Positions 27,077-34,865 of a stretch of 64,000 bases of DNA are shown piece by piece (the stretch's first letter is position 1; each line of letters opens with the position of its first letter). The DNA lies in the NCBI RefSeq assembly GCF_026013545.1, contig NZ_JAPDOG010000010.1:1-64000 (forward strand). The letters run 5' to 3'. The position numbers and the translations under genes are program-made. The stretch comes from Defluviimonas salinarum (GTDB taxonomy: Bacteria > Pseudomonadota > Alphaproteobacteria > Rhodobacterales > Rhodobacteraceae). A model generated the notes under the pieces. That model was not told the origin of the DNA. It worked only from the letters and a program-made list of their open reading frames with translations, and searched no databases.

Positions 27077-28506
27077 ATCTTCAGAACGATGCGTCCGCGC
27101 GGCAGCCCGCGCGACCGGACCCGGCATCCGCTCCCCCGCTCTGGTGGATCATCGCCAAGCAGGAGCTGATCGACCTCTGGATCGGCGGCCGCGTGCTGAT
27201 CCTGCTCATCCTGTTCAGCATCCTGATGTCGACCGCGGCGGTCCTGCAGAACACCGAAAGCCAGATCAGCGCGATCCCCGCGGCCGAGATGGTCTATCTG
27301 ACCCTGCTGGGCAGCGTTTCCTTCGGCGTGCTGATCAGCCTGATCCTCGGCGCCGACAGCATCAGCGGCGAACGCGAGCGCGCCACGTTCGAGGCCCTGC
27401 TCCTCACCCCGGCGAGCCGCCGCCAGATCGTGCTCGGCAAGTTCATCGCGGCGCTCTCGCCCTGGCCGGCGGCGCTGATCCTGTCGATCCCCTACATGGC
27501 CGCCGTGGCACGCGGGGACGCGGTGTTCGGCCAGGCGGTCGTGATCGGAACCCTGCTCGGGACCGTCCTGGCCGCGGCATTCACCGGGTTCGGCATGCTG
27601 GTGAGCATCTGGTCGAAGTCGAACAAGAAGAGCCTGCTCGCCTGCCTGCTGATCTATGTGATCCTGCTCATTCCGACCCAGTTCCCCGGCGGCGCCCACA
27701 AGGGAGACCTCGGCTACTTCATCCAGCAACTGAATCCCCTGCAAGCCACCAGCGCGTTCATCGAGAAGCTCCTCGTCAACAACCGCACCCTCGCGGAGCA
27801 GTCGGGCTACCTCGTAGCCACCCTGTTATCGGCCGCGGTCATTCTCGTCGTGCTGTTCGCCTATGCCGCCCCGCGGATGCGGCTCGACGGCGGTGTGCCG
27901 CGGCCGTTCTGGAAGGGCGCGCGGCGTGCGGCGGCATCCGTTCTGGTCGCGGCGACGGCGTCGTTCCTGACGCCTGCGCCGGCCCCGGCGCAAGACTGGA
28001 TCCCGGGGCAGGCGCTCGAGATCGGGATCGACCTCACCTACAAGACGGTCAATGCCGGCGACGAGGTCAAGTTCACCACGACGGTGGTGAACACCGGGAC
28101 GCGGCCGTCGGCGCCGCTGAACGTGGCGATGAACATCATCAAGACCCAGATCGGCGATCCGGTCGATCCCGAGGACTGGTCTCCCGAGCGGACCCAGGCT
28201 CTTGACCCGCTCGCACCGGGCGAGTCCGTCGAGCAGTCATGGACGGTCGAGGCGATCCTGGAAGGCGACTACCTGGTCTATCTGACGGTCGTCCCGACGC
28301 CCGACGGTCCCGAGGCGACGAGCCTGCCCGTGTCGAGCCCCGGCCTCCATCTGACCGTCATGCCCTTCACGAGCTCCAATCCTGCCGGCGTGCTGCCGGT
28401 TGCGATCGGCGTTCCGGTCGCGTTGATCCTGCTCGCGCTGCTGTCCCGCCGGTCAAGACGCTGGCGGCGCGGCAACGACGCCGCCGGCGCCGGGGTTGCC
28501 AGATGA
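27073..28506 (+). CDS. ABC-2-type permease fused to an extracytoplasmic CARDB-like domain
   Basis: 477 aa. Residues ~1-280 are an ABC-2 permease paralogous to the previous gene (ISGERERATFEALLLTPASR motif). A further hydrophobic stretch resembling an internal signal (SVLVAATASFLTPAPAPAQD) leads into a region of about 140 residues with beta-sandwich, CARDB/NEW3-like character (IDLTYKTVNAGDEVKFTTTV then VNTGTRPSAPL). A final membrane helix and an Arg-rich end (RRSRRWRRG) close the protein. The domain would sit in the periplasm. Such a fusion is uncommon; binding a surface or cell-wall ligand is a guess. The start overlaps the preceding stop (ATGA at 27073). Confidence 0.8.
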   Translation: MNLQNDASARQPARPDPASAPPLWWIIAKQELIDLWIGGRVLILLILFSILMSTAAVLQNTESQISAIPAAEMVYLTLLGSVSFGVLISLILGADSISGERERATFEALLLTPASRRQIVLGKFIAALSPWPAALILSIPYMAAVARGDAVFGQAVVIGTLLGTVLAAAFTGFGMLVSIWSKSNKKSLLACLLIYVILLIPTQFPGGAHKGDLGYFIQQLNPLQATSAFIEKLLVNNRTLAEQSGYLVATLLSAAVILVVLFAYAAPRMRLDGGVPRPFWKGARRAAASVLVAATASFLTPAPAPAQDWIPGQALEIGIDLTYKTVNAGDEVKFTTTVVNTGTRPSAPLNVAMNIIKTQIGDPVDPEDWSPERTQALDPLAPGESVEQSWTVEAILEGDYLVYLTVVPTPDGPEATSLPVSSPGLHLTVMPFTSSNPAGVLPVAIGVPVALILLALLSRRSRRWRRGNDAAGAGVAR

Positions 28507-28567
28507 CCCTCGCGCACAGTCGAACGCATGACGACCCCGTTTCGTGTTGAGGTTGGGAGATCCGCCA

Positions 28568-28828
28568 ATGGAATACCTGATGAGCGTCGATTCCATCGTA
28601 AGCCTGATCAGCGGCGCGATCGTCGGCGGGCTGGCGAGCATGTTTGCCAGAGGGTTCGGCCCGGTCGGCAACATCGCGGCCGGTCTTGTCGGCGGGCTCG
28701 CCGGCGGCATGGTCTTTGACACGCTCGACTTCATGAATGTCGGGGATCTGGCCGATCCCGCCATCGCCGGTTTCGCTGGATCCGCCCTCACGATGGCGGT
28801 GGTCACGGCAATTCGCCGAGCGCCGTGA
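28568..28828 (+). CDS. small Gly-rich membrane protein
   Basis: 86 aa with three hydrophobic, Gly-rich segments (SLISGAIVGGLASMFA, NIAAGLVGGLAGGMVF and IAGFAGSALTMAVVTAI). It resembles GlsB/YeaQ/YmgE small membrane proteins, but the match is loose. GGGAG lies 8 bases before ATG 28568. It follows the ABC operon by 61 bases on the same strand and may be a small partner of the transporter; this is inference. It is convergent with the YeeE gene. Confidence 0.65.
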   Translation: MEYLMSVDSIVSLISGAIVGGLASMFARGFGPVGNIAAGLVGGLAGGMVFDTLDFMNVGDLADPAIAGFAGSALTMAVVTAIRRAP

Positions 28829-28869
28829 GGTTGTCGACCATAGCGCCCCTGCCAGTGTGCCGTTGGCGA

Positions 28870-29931
28870 TTAGCGCGGCCTCTCTTTGGCGAGCGACGGG
28901 ATGAAGAGTGGCATCAGCAGGGCTCCGACCCACATTGACGCCCCCGCGACCCACGCGGTGAGCGACAGGAGCGCGCCTCCCGATACCGCCGCTCCGACGG
29001 CGCAGCCGCCGGCGAGCATGCTGCCGAAGCCCATGAGCACGGCGCCGATCAGGTAGCGCTCCATCGGGGCATCGGGGCCGAAGCGAACGACGCCGAACTC
29101 GCGCGTGGCCAGCGACATGGCCAGCGACCCGGCGAAGACGCCGGGCACGAGGCCCACGGCGAAACTGAGCGGCAGGTAGCGTTCGTTCACGAGCCCCATC
29201 AGCGTATCGGCCGACGGACCGGTGAAGGTGATGCTGGAGACCGGCACGATCTCGAGCGACACCGCCGCGAGGCTTGCCGTCGCGATCCAGCCCGCCGCGA
29301 CCGCGAGGCCGACGAAGAGCGCGGCGACGACATGGCTCGGTGCCGACGCGCGACGGAAGGCCATGACGAGCGCGGCGAGGAGGACGATCGCGGAGACCGC
29401 GCCGGCCGCACCGGAGCCGATGCCGAGCCGTTCCCCCAGGCTGCGGCCCGCGCCGCCCTCGACCGTCCAGAGCCGCGCCAGCATTTCCCGCGCCGGCGAC
29501 AGGGCGCCGCGAAGGCTTGCCTGCGCCACGAGCGTGACGACGAGACCGGTCATGATCGCGCGCAGGTTCCCGGTGGCCGAGAGAACGAGCAGCCGGCTCA
29601 CGCATCCGCGCGCGAGGATCATGCCCGCGCCGAACATCAGCCCGCCGATGATCGCGCCGGACAGGCTGCCGGTCGCGGCGAGCTGGCGGGCCGCCGACAC
29701 GTCGAGGAGGCCGAGGCCGACGGCGCCCTGCGTGACCGATACGGCCGTCGCGAAGACGATGATCCAGACGAGCATCCGCGGCCCGATGCTGAACGCCCCC
29801 ACTTCGAGCGTGGCGCCACGCAGGCAGAAGCGCGAATGCTGTGCCGCCGCGCCGAACACCGCGCCGATGATGAGACCGAAACCGAACAGCACGACCGGCT
29901 CGCCCAGCCGGTCGATCAGCGCCTCGAGCAT
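28870..29931 (-). CDS. YeeE/YedE-family transporter (putative thiosulfate/sulfur importer), end of sox cluster
   Basis: 353 aa, strongly hydrophobic, about nine or ten membrane spans. Three cysteines in YeeE-type contexts are visible: Cys36 (HSRFCLRGA), Cys111 (LARGCVSRL) and a third in LAGGCAVGAAVSGG near residue 320. In the structurally known member TsuA, conserved cysteines pass thiosulfate through the membrane. It is the last gene of the sox-oriented strand, 76 bases after the DUF302 gene. A role in moving thiosulfate or sulfane sulfur between periplasm and cytoplasm fits. A second family member flanks the other end of the island. Confidence 0.85.
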   Translation of the reverse strand: MLEALIDRLGEPVVLFGFGLIIGAVFGAAAQHSRFCLRGATLEVGAFSIGPRMLVWIIVFATAVSVTQGAVGLGLLDVSAARQLAATGSLSGAIIGGLMFGAGMILARGCVSRLLVLSATGNLRAIMTGLVVTLVAQASLRGALSPAREMLARLWTVEGGAGRSLGERLGIGSGAAGAVSAIVLLAALVMAFRRASAPSHVVAALFVGLAVAAGWIATASLAAVSLEIVPVSSITFTGPSADTLMGLVNERYLPLSFAVGLVPGVFAGSLAMSLATREFGVVRFGPDAPMERYLIGAVLMGFGSMLAGGCAVGAAVSGGALLSLTAWVAGASMWVGALLMPLFIPSLAKERPR

Positions 29932-30007
29932 GGCTTCTCCTTACCCATCAGCCTGCCTCCAGCGCGGGCGCAAGCGGCGCGGCATGGTCTGCATCAACCC
30001 CCTTGCG

Positions 30008-30445
30008 CTACTGGCCGGCGGCTTCCCGCGCGATGGAATCGAGGAGCGTCTGCACCTCCTGCATCGGGCCGTCGGGCTGGTTGCGATACCCGATCGACAC
30101 CGCGCCCTCGCGGTCGGTCACGAAGATGCCGTACGGGCAATGCGCGATGTTCATCGGGTCGGCCTCCATCACCTTCCGCGAGATCTGCGCGGAGCAGAAG
30201 AGGAAGATGTCGGCCGCGTCGAAGATCTTGACGTCGCTGCCCACGTCCGCGCCGGTGCGGTTCAGCATGTCGCCGACATGGCTGACATAGTCGATCACCA
30301 GGCCCTTGCCGACGATCGCGGTCTCGACGCTGAAGGTCGCGTCCTCGAAGCTGCCGTCGAAGGGATAGGTTGTCGCGTCCTGCGCCACCGCGCCACCGGC
30401 CGAAACCACCAGTGCGGCGAGCGCCGCTTTCCATCTCATCCGCAT
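30008..30445 (-). CDS. secreted DUF302-domain protein in sox cluster
   Basis: 145 aa from ATG 30445. A Sec signal peptide (MRMRWKAALAALVVSAGGAV, cleaved near VAQ) is followed by a DUF302-type domain: ETAIVGKGLVIDYVSHVGDM, DAADIFLFCSAQISRKVMEA, CPYGIFVTDREG. Two cysteines remain. The function of DUF302 is unsettled; members often sit beside sulfur or copper genes. Position between soxF and a YeeE transporter points to a periplasmic accessory in sulfur handling. Confidence in family is moderate. Confidence 0.75.
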   Translation of the reverse strand: MRMRWKAALAALVVSAGGAVAQDATTYPFDGSFEDATFSVETAIVGKGLVIDYVSHVGDMLNRTGADVGSDVKIFDAADIFLFCSAQISRKVMEADPMNIAHCPYGIFVTDREGAVSIGYRNQPDGPMQEVQTLLDSIAREAAGQ

Positions 30446-30477
30446 GTCCGTTCCTCCATGTTTGGAAACCGGTCTTC

Positions 30478-31743
30478 CTAGCCGAAGATGTCGGCGGTGA
30501 TGCCCGCGTACCATCCGAGGCTCTCCTCGTAGGTCGCCTTGCGAAGTGCTGCGTCCTCGCCGGTCTGGCTGATGAAGCTGTCGACACTCGCGATCTTCTC
30601 GTCCGTGGCCTCGTAGGAGGCGCCGACCTTCACGCCGTCATCGGTGGCGATGAGCGACCAGCAGGTGTTGGAATACTTCGCCGGAAACGCCTTCGAACCC
30701 GAAAGCTCGGCCCGGATCACCATCGCGGCGACCTTGGCCTGGCTGTTGGCGGCGAAACCGGATTTCGGCATGTCGCCCTGCGCCGATGCGTCGCCCAGAA
30801 CGAAGACCTTCGGGTCGGCGCGGCTGGCCATGGAATGCGGATTGACCGGCACCCAGCCGGTATCATCCGTCACGCCCGCCGCCTCGGCGATGGCACCGGC
30901 GCGCTGGCCGGGGATCACGTTGCAGACATCGACGCGCTCGACCTCGCCGTCGATCACCACCTCCATGGCCTCGGGGCGCACCTCGACCTTGTCGCCGCCG
31001 AAATCCGGGCCGATGCGGGTGATCATCCCCGAGTAATGCCGCTGCCAGCCCTCCTCGAAGAGCCCCTGTTTCGAGTATTTCTCCTTGGGATCGACGAGGA
31101 GGATCTTCGCCGAGGGGTTCGCCTGCGTGAGGAGATGCGCGACCATCGAAATCCGCTCATAGGGTCCCGGCGGGCAGCGGTAGGGATTGGGCGGCGCGAT
31201 CATGCAGAAGGTGCCGCCCTCGGGCATCGCCTCCACCTGCGCCTTCAGGAGCTGGGTCTGGGGTCCGGCCTTGTAGGCATGCGGCATGATCTCGGCCTTG
31301 GAAAGATCCCAGCCCGGCACCGAACCATCGGCGAAGTCGATCCCCGGCGCGATGACCAGCCGGTCGTAGAAAAGCATCTCGCCGCCCGCCAGCGTCACGG
31401 TTCCGGCGTCTCGGTCGACACCCGCCGCCATGTCGCGGGCAAGCGTGATGCCATGGTCGGAGGCGAGCTTGTCGTAGCGGTGGCCGAGGCTCTCGAAGTC
31501 GCGGAAGCCGCCGAGGTAGAGGTTGGAGAAGAAGCAGGTGTAGTAGACTTCGCTGGGCTCGACGAGGATCACGTCGATCGCGCCCTCGGAATCCCTCGCG
31601 ATGTAGCGCGCGCAGGTGGCCCCGCCCGCGCCGCCGCCGATGACGACCACGCGAGGCTTCGCCTGCCCGAAGACGGCGGGTGCCCCGAGCACCGCACCGG
31701 CCGCCGCCATCGTGCCAAGAAATTGGCGTCTCTGCATCGTCAT
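30478..31743 (-). CDS. soxF: SoxF / FccB-type flavoprotein sulfide dehydrogenase
   Basis: 421 aa. A twin-arginine-type leader (MTMQRRQFLGTMAAAGAVLG) precedes the FAD motif VVVIGGGAGGATCARYI. Cysteines expected to form the redox disulfide occur in YRCPPGPYERIS and NTCWSLIATDD, as in flavocytochrome c sulfide dehydrogenase FccB. Of three in-frame ATGs (31749, 31743, 31737), 31743 is preferred because GGAGG lies 7 bases before it. It follows soxE as in Paracoccus, where SoxF oxidises sulfide and stimulates the Sox system. FAD is expected to be covalently bound, though that cannot be confirmed here. Confidence 0.92.
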   Translation of the reverse strand: MTMQRRQFLGTMAAAGAVLGAPAVFGQAKPRVVVIGGGAGGATCARYIARDSEGAIDVILVEPSEVYYTCFFSNLYLGGFRDFESLGHRYDKLASDHGITLARDMAAGVDRDAGTVTLAGGEMLFYDRLVIAPGIDFADGSVPGWDLSKAEIMPHAYKAGPQTQLLKAQVEAMPEGGTFCMIAPPNPYRCPPGPYERISMVAHLLTQANPSAKILLVDPKEKYSKQGLFEEGWQRHYSGMITRIGPDFGGDKVEVRPEAMEVVIDGEVERVDVCNVIPGQRAGAIAEAAGVTDDTGWVPVNPHSMASRADPKVFVLGDASAQGDMPKSGFAANSQAKVAAMVIRAELSGSKAFPAKYSNTCWSLIATDDGVKVGASYEATDEKIASVDSFISQTGEDAALRKATYEESLGWYAGITADIFG

Positions 31744-31766
31744 CGTCATTCCTCCCGTTACTGAAA

Positions 31767-32486
31767 TCACTCCGTCAAGGTTGCGAAATAGGCGGCGAGC
31801 GCCGCGATCTCTTCCTCGGCAAGGCGCCCGGCCATCATCTGCATGACCGGGTGCGGCCTCAGCTTCTGCTTGTAGGCGTGCATTGCCAGCACGAAATCCT
31901 CCTCGGGCCAGCGCGTGATGGAGGGGATGCCGGCATCCCCTCCATCGGCGCGGTGACAGGTCTGGCATTCGCCCGCGAGGTATTCGCCGTAGGCCGGATC
32001 GCCCTTCAAGGCGAGGATGTCCGGCGGCAGTTCGGGCAGGCTGCGGCGCGCGGTCGGCTCCGCCTCGGGGATGTCGCGCGGGCGGTCGGAGTAATCGCGC
32101 AGGAAAGCGAGGAGGTCGGCGCGGTCGGTCTCGTCCTTCAGGCCAGGATAGGACATGCGCGTCCCCGAGGCGAACGTGCGCGGGTTCGCGACATAGGCGT
32201 CGAGGGTCTTGAGCGTCCAGATGAGGCCGTCCCGCCCGGCGCGGGTCAGGCTTTTCGAATAAGCGAACCCGTCGACGGCGGCAGCGCGTCTGCCGAAGAC
32301 GCCGTTGAGCTTGGGACCTATGGCGTTCTCAGCCTCCGGCCCGATCTCGTGGCAGCCAGAGCACTCGCCGAAGATCTCGGCCCCGCGTTCGGCATCGCCA
32401 ATCTCGGCCGCGCGCAGAGCGGTCGTGCCCGGCGCCCCGGCGAGCGCTAGGCAAAGGGCGAGGCATGTCGCGCCCCGCCCGGCCAT
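31767..32486 (-). CDS. soxE: SoxE, diheme c-type cytochrome
   Basis: 239 aa from ATG 32486; a GTG at 32495 is an alternative overlapping the soxD stop. A signal peptide (about 20 residues, ending near LRAAE) leads to two c-type heme sites, CSGCH near residue 44 and CQTCH near residue 185, each in its own cytochrome domain. It likely accepts electrons from SoxF in the periplasm, as FccA does from FccB. It is tightly packed after soxD (one base between stop and ATG) and before soxF. Confidence 0.9.
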   Translation of the reverse strand: MAGRGATCLALCLALAGAPGTTALRAAEIGDAERGAEIFGECSGCHEIGPEAENAIGPKLNGVFGRRAAAVDGFAYSKSLTRAGRDGLIWTLKTLDAYVANPRTFASGTRMSYPGLKDETDRADLLAFLRDYSDRPRDIPEAEPTARRSLPELPPDILALKGDPAYGEYLAGECQTCHRADGGDAGIPSITRWPEEDFVLAMHAYKQKLRPHPVMQMMAGRLAEEEIAALAAYFATLTE

Positions 32487-32487
32487 C

Positions 32488-33579
32488 TCACCCACCGACC
32501 GAGGCGAGATACGCGATAACCGCCTCGATCTCTTCGGGCTTCTTCAGGCCAGCGAAGGACATCTTGGTCCCCTTCATGTAGCCCTTGGGGTCGGCAAGGA
32601 ACTCGGCAAGCGCCTCATGGCTCCAGACCAGTCCGCCTTCCGCGGCGGCCTGCATGGGCTTGGAGTAACGAAAGCCCTCGACGCTGCCGGCTGCGCCATC
32701 GACGATGCCGTTCAGCGCCGGGCCGGTGGCGTTCTTGGCACCTTCGCCCACCTTGTGGCAGGCTTGGCATTTCTTGAAGACCTTCGCGCCCTCCTCGATC
32801 AGCGCCGGATCGGCGGCGGCGGTCTCGGCGGTGGCCTCGACGGCAGGCTCCGGGTCGGGCTGTTCGGTTTCGGCCGCGGTTTCCTCCGTGGCGGCTTGTC
32901 CCGCAGCTGCCCCGACACGCAGGTCCGGAAGCGTGCCCGCGGGCTTGCCGTCCGGATCCGTCGGCGTGACTTTCAGCTCGACCGCGCGCTTGGTGACCTT
33001 CACCGGCTCCCGGCAACCTTGCATGCAGGGCGCGACGGAAAAGTGCGGGTACTCCGTCCCGGGCCGGTCGTCGGGGTAGAACCCCTCGGCGTTGGGCAGG
33101 ACGATGTCCTTGAAGTTCGTTTGCGACAGCTCGAAATCGTCCTCCACGATCCCGTTCGAATAGAGCAGAAAGGCGGTGATCGCATAGGTCTCGTCCGCTG
33201 TGACGGTCTGGGCCGCGCCGAAGGGCATCGAGCGGTGGATATAGTCCCAGACGGTCGAGAGATGCGGCCAGTATGACCCGATCGTCTTGACCGGGCGGCG
33301 GTTCGTCAGCGACCCCTGTCCGCCGGCCAGCACCGGCCAGTTGTCGATGCCTTCCGCGAAGTCGCCGTGACAGGAGGCGCATTTCTCGGCAAACACTTCG
33401 TCGCCGGTGAAGACATCGCCCGAGCCGTCCGGCAGGCCGGTGCCGTCGGGCAGGACCGCGACATCCCAGGCCGCGATCTCCTCGGGCAGCGCGGCGCGGC
33501 CGAGGCCAAGCGGTTCGGCGAAGGCGGGTGCGGCCAGAAGCGCCAGCGCGGGGGCGAGAAGCTTAAGCGATTTCGACAT
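32488..33579 (-). CDS. soxD: SoxD, diheme cytochrome subunit of sulfane dehydrogenase
   Basis: 363 aa from ATG 33579. A signal peptide (MSKSLKLLAPALALLAAPAF) is followed by heme site CASCH near residue 66, a long Glu/Ala/Pro linker (about 220-260), and a mitochondrial-type cytochrome c domain with CQACH near residue 275 and a methionine in GTKMSFAGLKKP. With SoxC it forms the Sox(CD) complex that oxidises SoxY-bound sulfane sulfur, releasing six electrons. The start lies inside the end of soxC (17-base overlap). Its presence predicts complete thiosulfate oxidation to sulfate without sulfur globules. Confidence 0.94.
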   Translation of the reverse strand: MSKSLKLLAPALALLAAPAFAEPLGLGRAALPEEIAAWDVAVLPDGTGLPDGSGDVFTGDEVFAEKCASCHGDFAEGIDNWPVLAGGQGSLTNRRPVKTIGSYWPHLSTVWDYIHRSMPFGAAQTVTADETYAITAFLLYSNGIVEDDFELSQTNFKDIVLPNAEGFYPDDRPGTEYPHFSVAPCMQGCREPVKVTKRAVELKVTPTDPDGKPAGTLPDLRVGAAAGQAATEETAAETEQPDPEPAVEATAETAAADPALIEEGAKVFKKCQACHKVGEGAKNATGPALNGIVDGAAGSVEGFRYSKPMQAAAEGGLVWSHEALAEFLADPKGYMKGTKMSFAGLKKPEEIEAVIAYLASVGG

Positions 33580-34831
33580 TCTCGACCTCCCCGTCGGCGC
33601 GGACCCACCAGGTCTGGATGCCATTGTTGTGGTAGACGTTGTTCAGCCCCCTGATCTCGCGCAGCTGGTTCTTGGTGGGCTGGACGTACCCGGTCTCGTC
33701 GACCGCGCGCGACTGCAGGAACATCTCCGATCCGTCCCAGTCGAGGTCGAGGTGGAAGCGGGTGAGGGCCTTCGATTTCACGTCGCCCGTGAGCCGCGCC
33801 TCGACCCAGTTCACGCCGCCGTCGAGCGAGACGTCGACGCGCGCGACCTTGCCATGACCGGACCAGGCGAGGCCGGTGATCACCAGAGGCCCCTTGCCAT
33901 GACGGATCGGCGCTTGCGGAGAGGGCGAGGTGATGACCGACTTCGCATCCATCACCCAGGTCCATTTCCGCGCCCGGCCGTCGGGCATCAGGTCGGTGTA
34001 TTTCGAGGTCTCCTCGCGGCTTTCAACGGCCCGATCATAGACCCCGATGCGGCGCAGCCACTTGACCCACATGTTGCCTTCGAACCCCGGCACGACCAGC
34101 CGGACCGGGTAGCCGTGTTCCTTCCGAAGGGCCTCGCCATTGGCGAAGAAGGCCACGAGCACATCGTCCATCGCCTTTTCCAGAGGCATCGAGCGACCGT
34201 TCGAGGAGGCATCGGCGCCCTCGGCATAGACCCACTTGCCCTCGGGCTTCACCCCGGCTTCCTCCAGCAGCAGCCGCAGCGGCACGCCGGTATATTCCAT
34301 GTTGTGGATCATGCCTTGGGTGAACTGGCAGCCTTCAAGCTGCGCGCCCCCCCATTCCATGCCGCCATTGGCCGCGCATTCGCAGAAGGCCGTGGTGATC
34401 GTCCGAGGGAACCGCGTCAGATCCTCGTAGGTGAAGACCAGCGGCCTCTCGACGAGGCCCGAGATCATCAGCCGGTAATCCTGCTTCGCCAGTTCGATCG
34501 CTCCGGAGTGGTGGCGTTCGAAGGCACAGCCCTGCGGGGTGATCGTGCCTTCAAGAGCATGAATCGGCGTGAAATTGATCGAGGAGACCGGGCTTTCCGT
34601 CAGCCATTCGACATTGCGCCGGACGACGTGGGATTCGTAGTGAATCGGCATTCCGTAGGGCGTCGCGTCGACTGGATCGCCGAAGGCGGAGGCCCAGTCC
34701 TGCACCTCGGTGATCAGAGGGTCGGCATCTTGCGCGCGGGCCAGCCCCGTGGTCGCGACGGCGCCGCCGGCGGCAAGCCCGGCGCCGAGGAAGGCGCGGC
34801 GGCTGGTGCCTGTCTCGTCGGTTCCAGACAT
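33563..34831 (-). CDS. soxC: SoxC, molybdopterin subunit of sulfane dehydrogenase
   Basis: 422 aa from ATG 34831, chosen because AGGAGG stands 5-6 bases upstream; ATG 34864 lacks this. A Tat leader (TSRRAFLGAGLAAGG) is followed by a sulfite-oxidase-fold Moco domain with the molybdenum-ligand cysteine in the FCECAANGG region, then a C-terminal dimerisation domain (from about residue 300, LVITGLAWSGHGKVARVDVS). SoxC carries the catalytic Mo site of the sulfane dehydrogenase and pairs with SoxD encoded next. Soluble, periplasmic. Confidence 0.94.
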   Translation of the reverse strand: MSGTDETGTSRRAFLGAGLAAGGAVATTGLARAQDADPLITEVQDWASAFGDPVDATPYGMPIHYESHVVRRNVEWLTESPVSSINFTPIHALEGTITPQGCAFERHHSGAIELAKQDYRLMISGLVERPLVFTYEDLTRFPRTITTAFCECAANGGMEWGGAQLEGCQFTQGMIHNMEYTGVPLRLLLEEAGVKPEGKWVYAEGADASSNGRSMPLEKAMDDVLVAFFANGEALRKEHGYPVRLVVPGFEGNMWVKWLRRIGVYDRAVESREETSKYTDLMPDGRARKWTWVMDAKSVITSPSPQAPIRHGKGPLVITGLAWSGHGKVARVDVSLDGGVNWVEARLTGDVKSKALTRFHLDLDWDGSEMFLQSRAVDETGYVQPTKNQLREIRGLNNVYHNNGIQTWWVRADGEVENVEIA

Positions 34832-34865
34832 TGAAACCTCCTGTCTCGTGGTCTTCTTGCTCATC

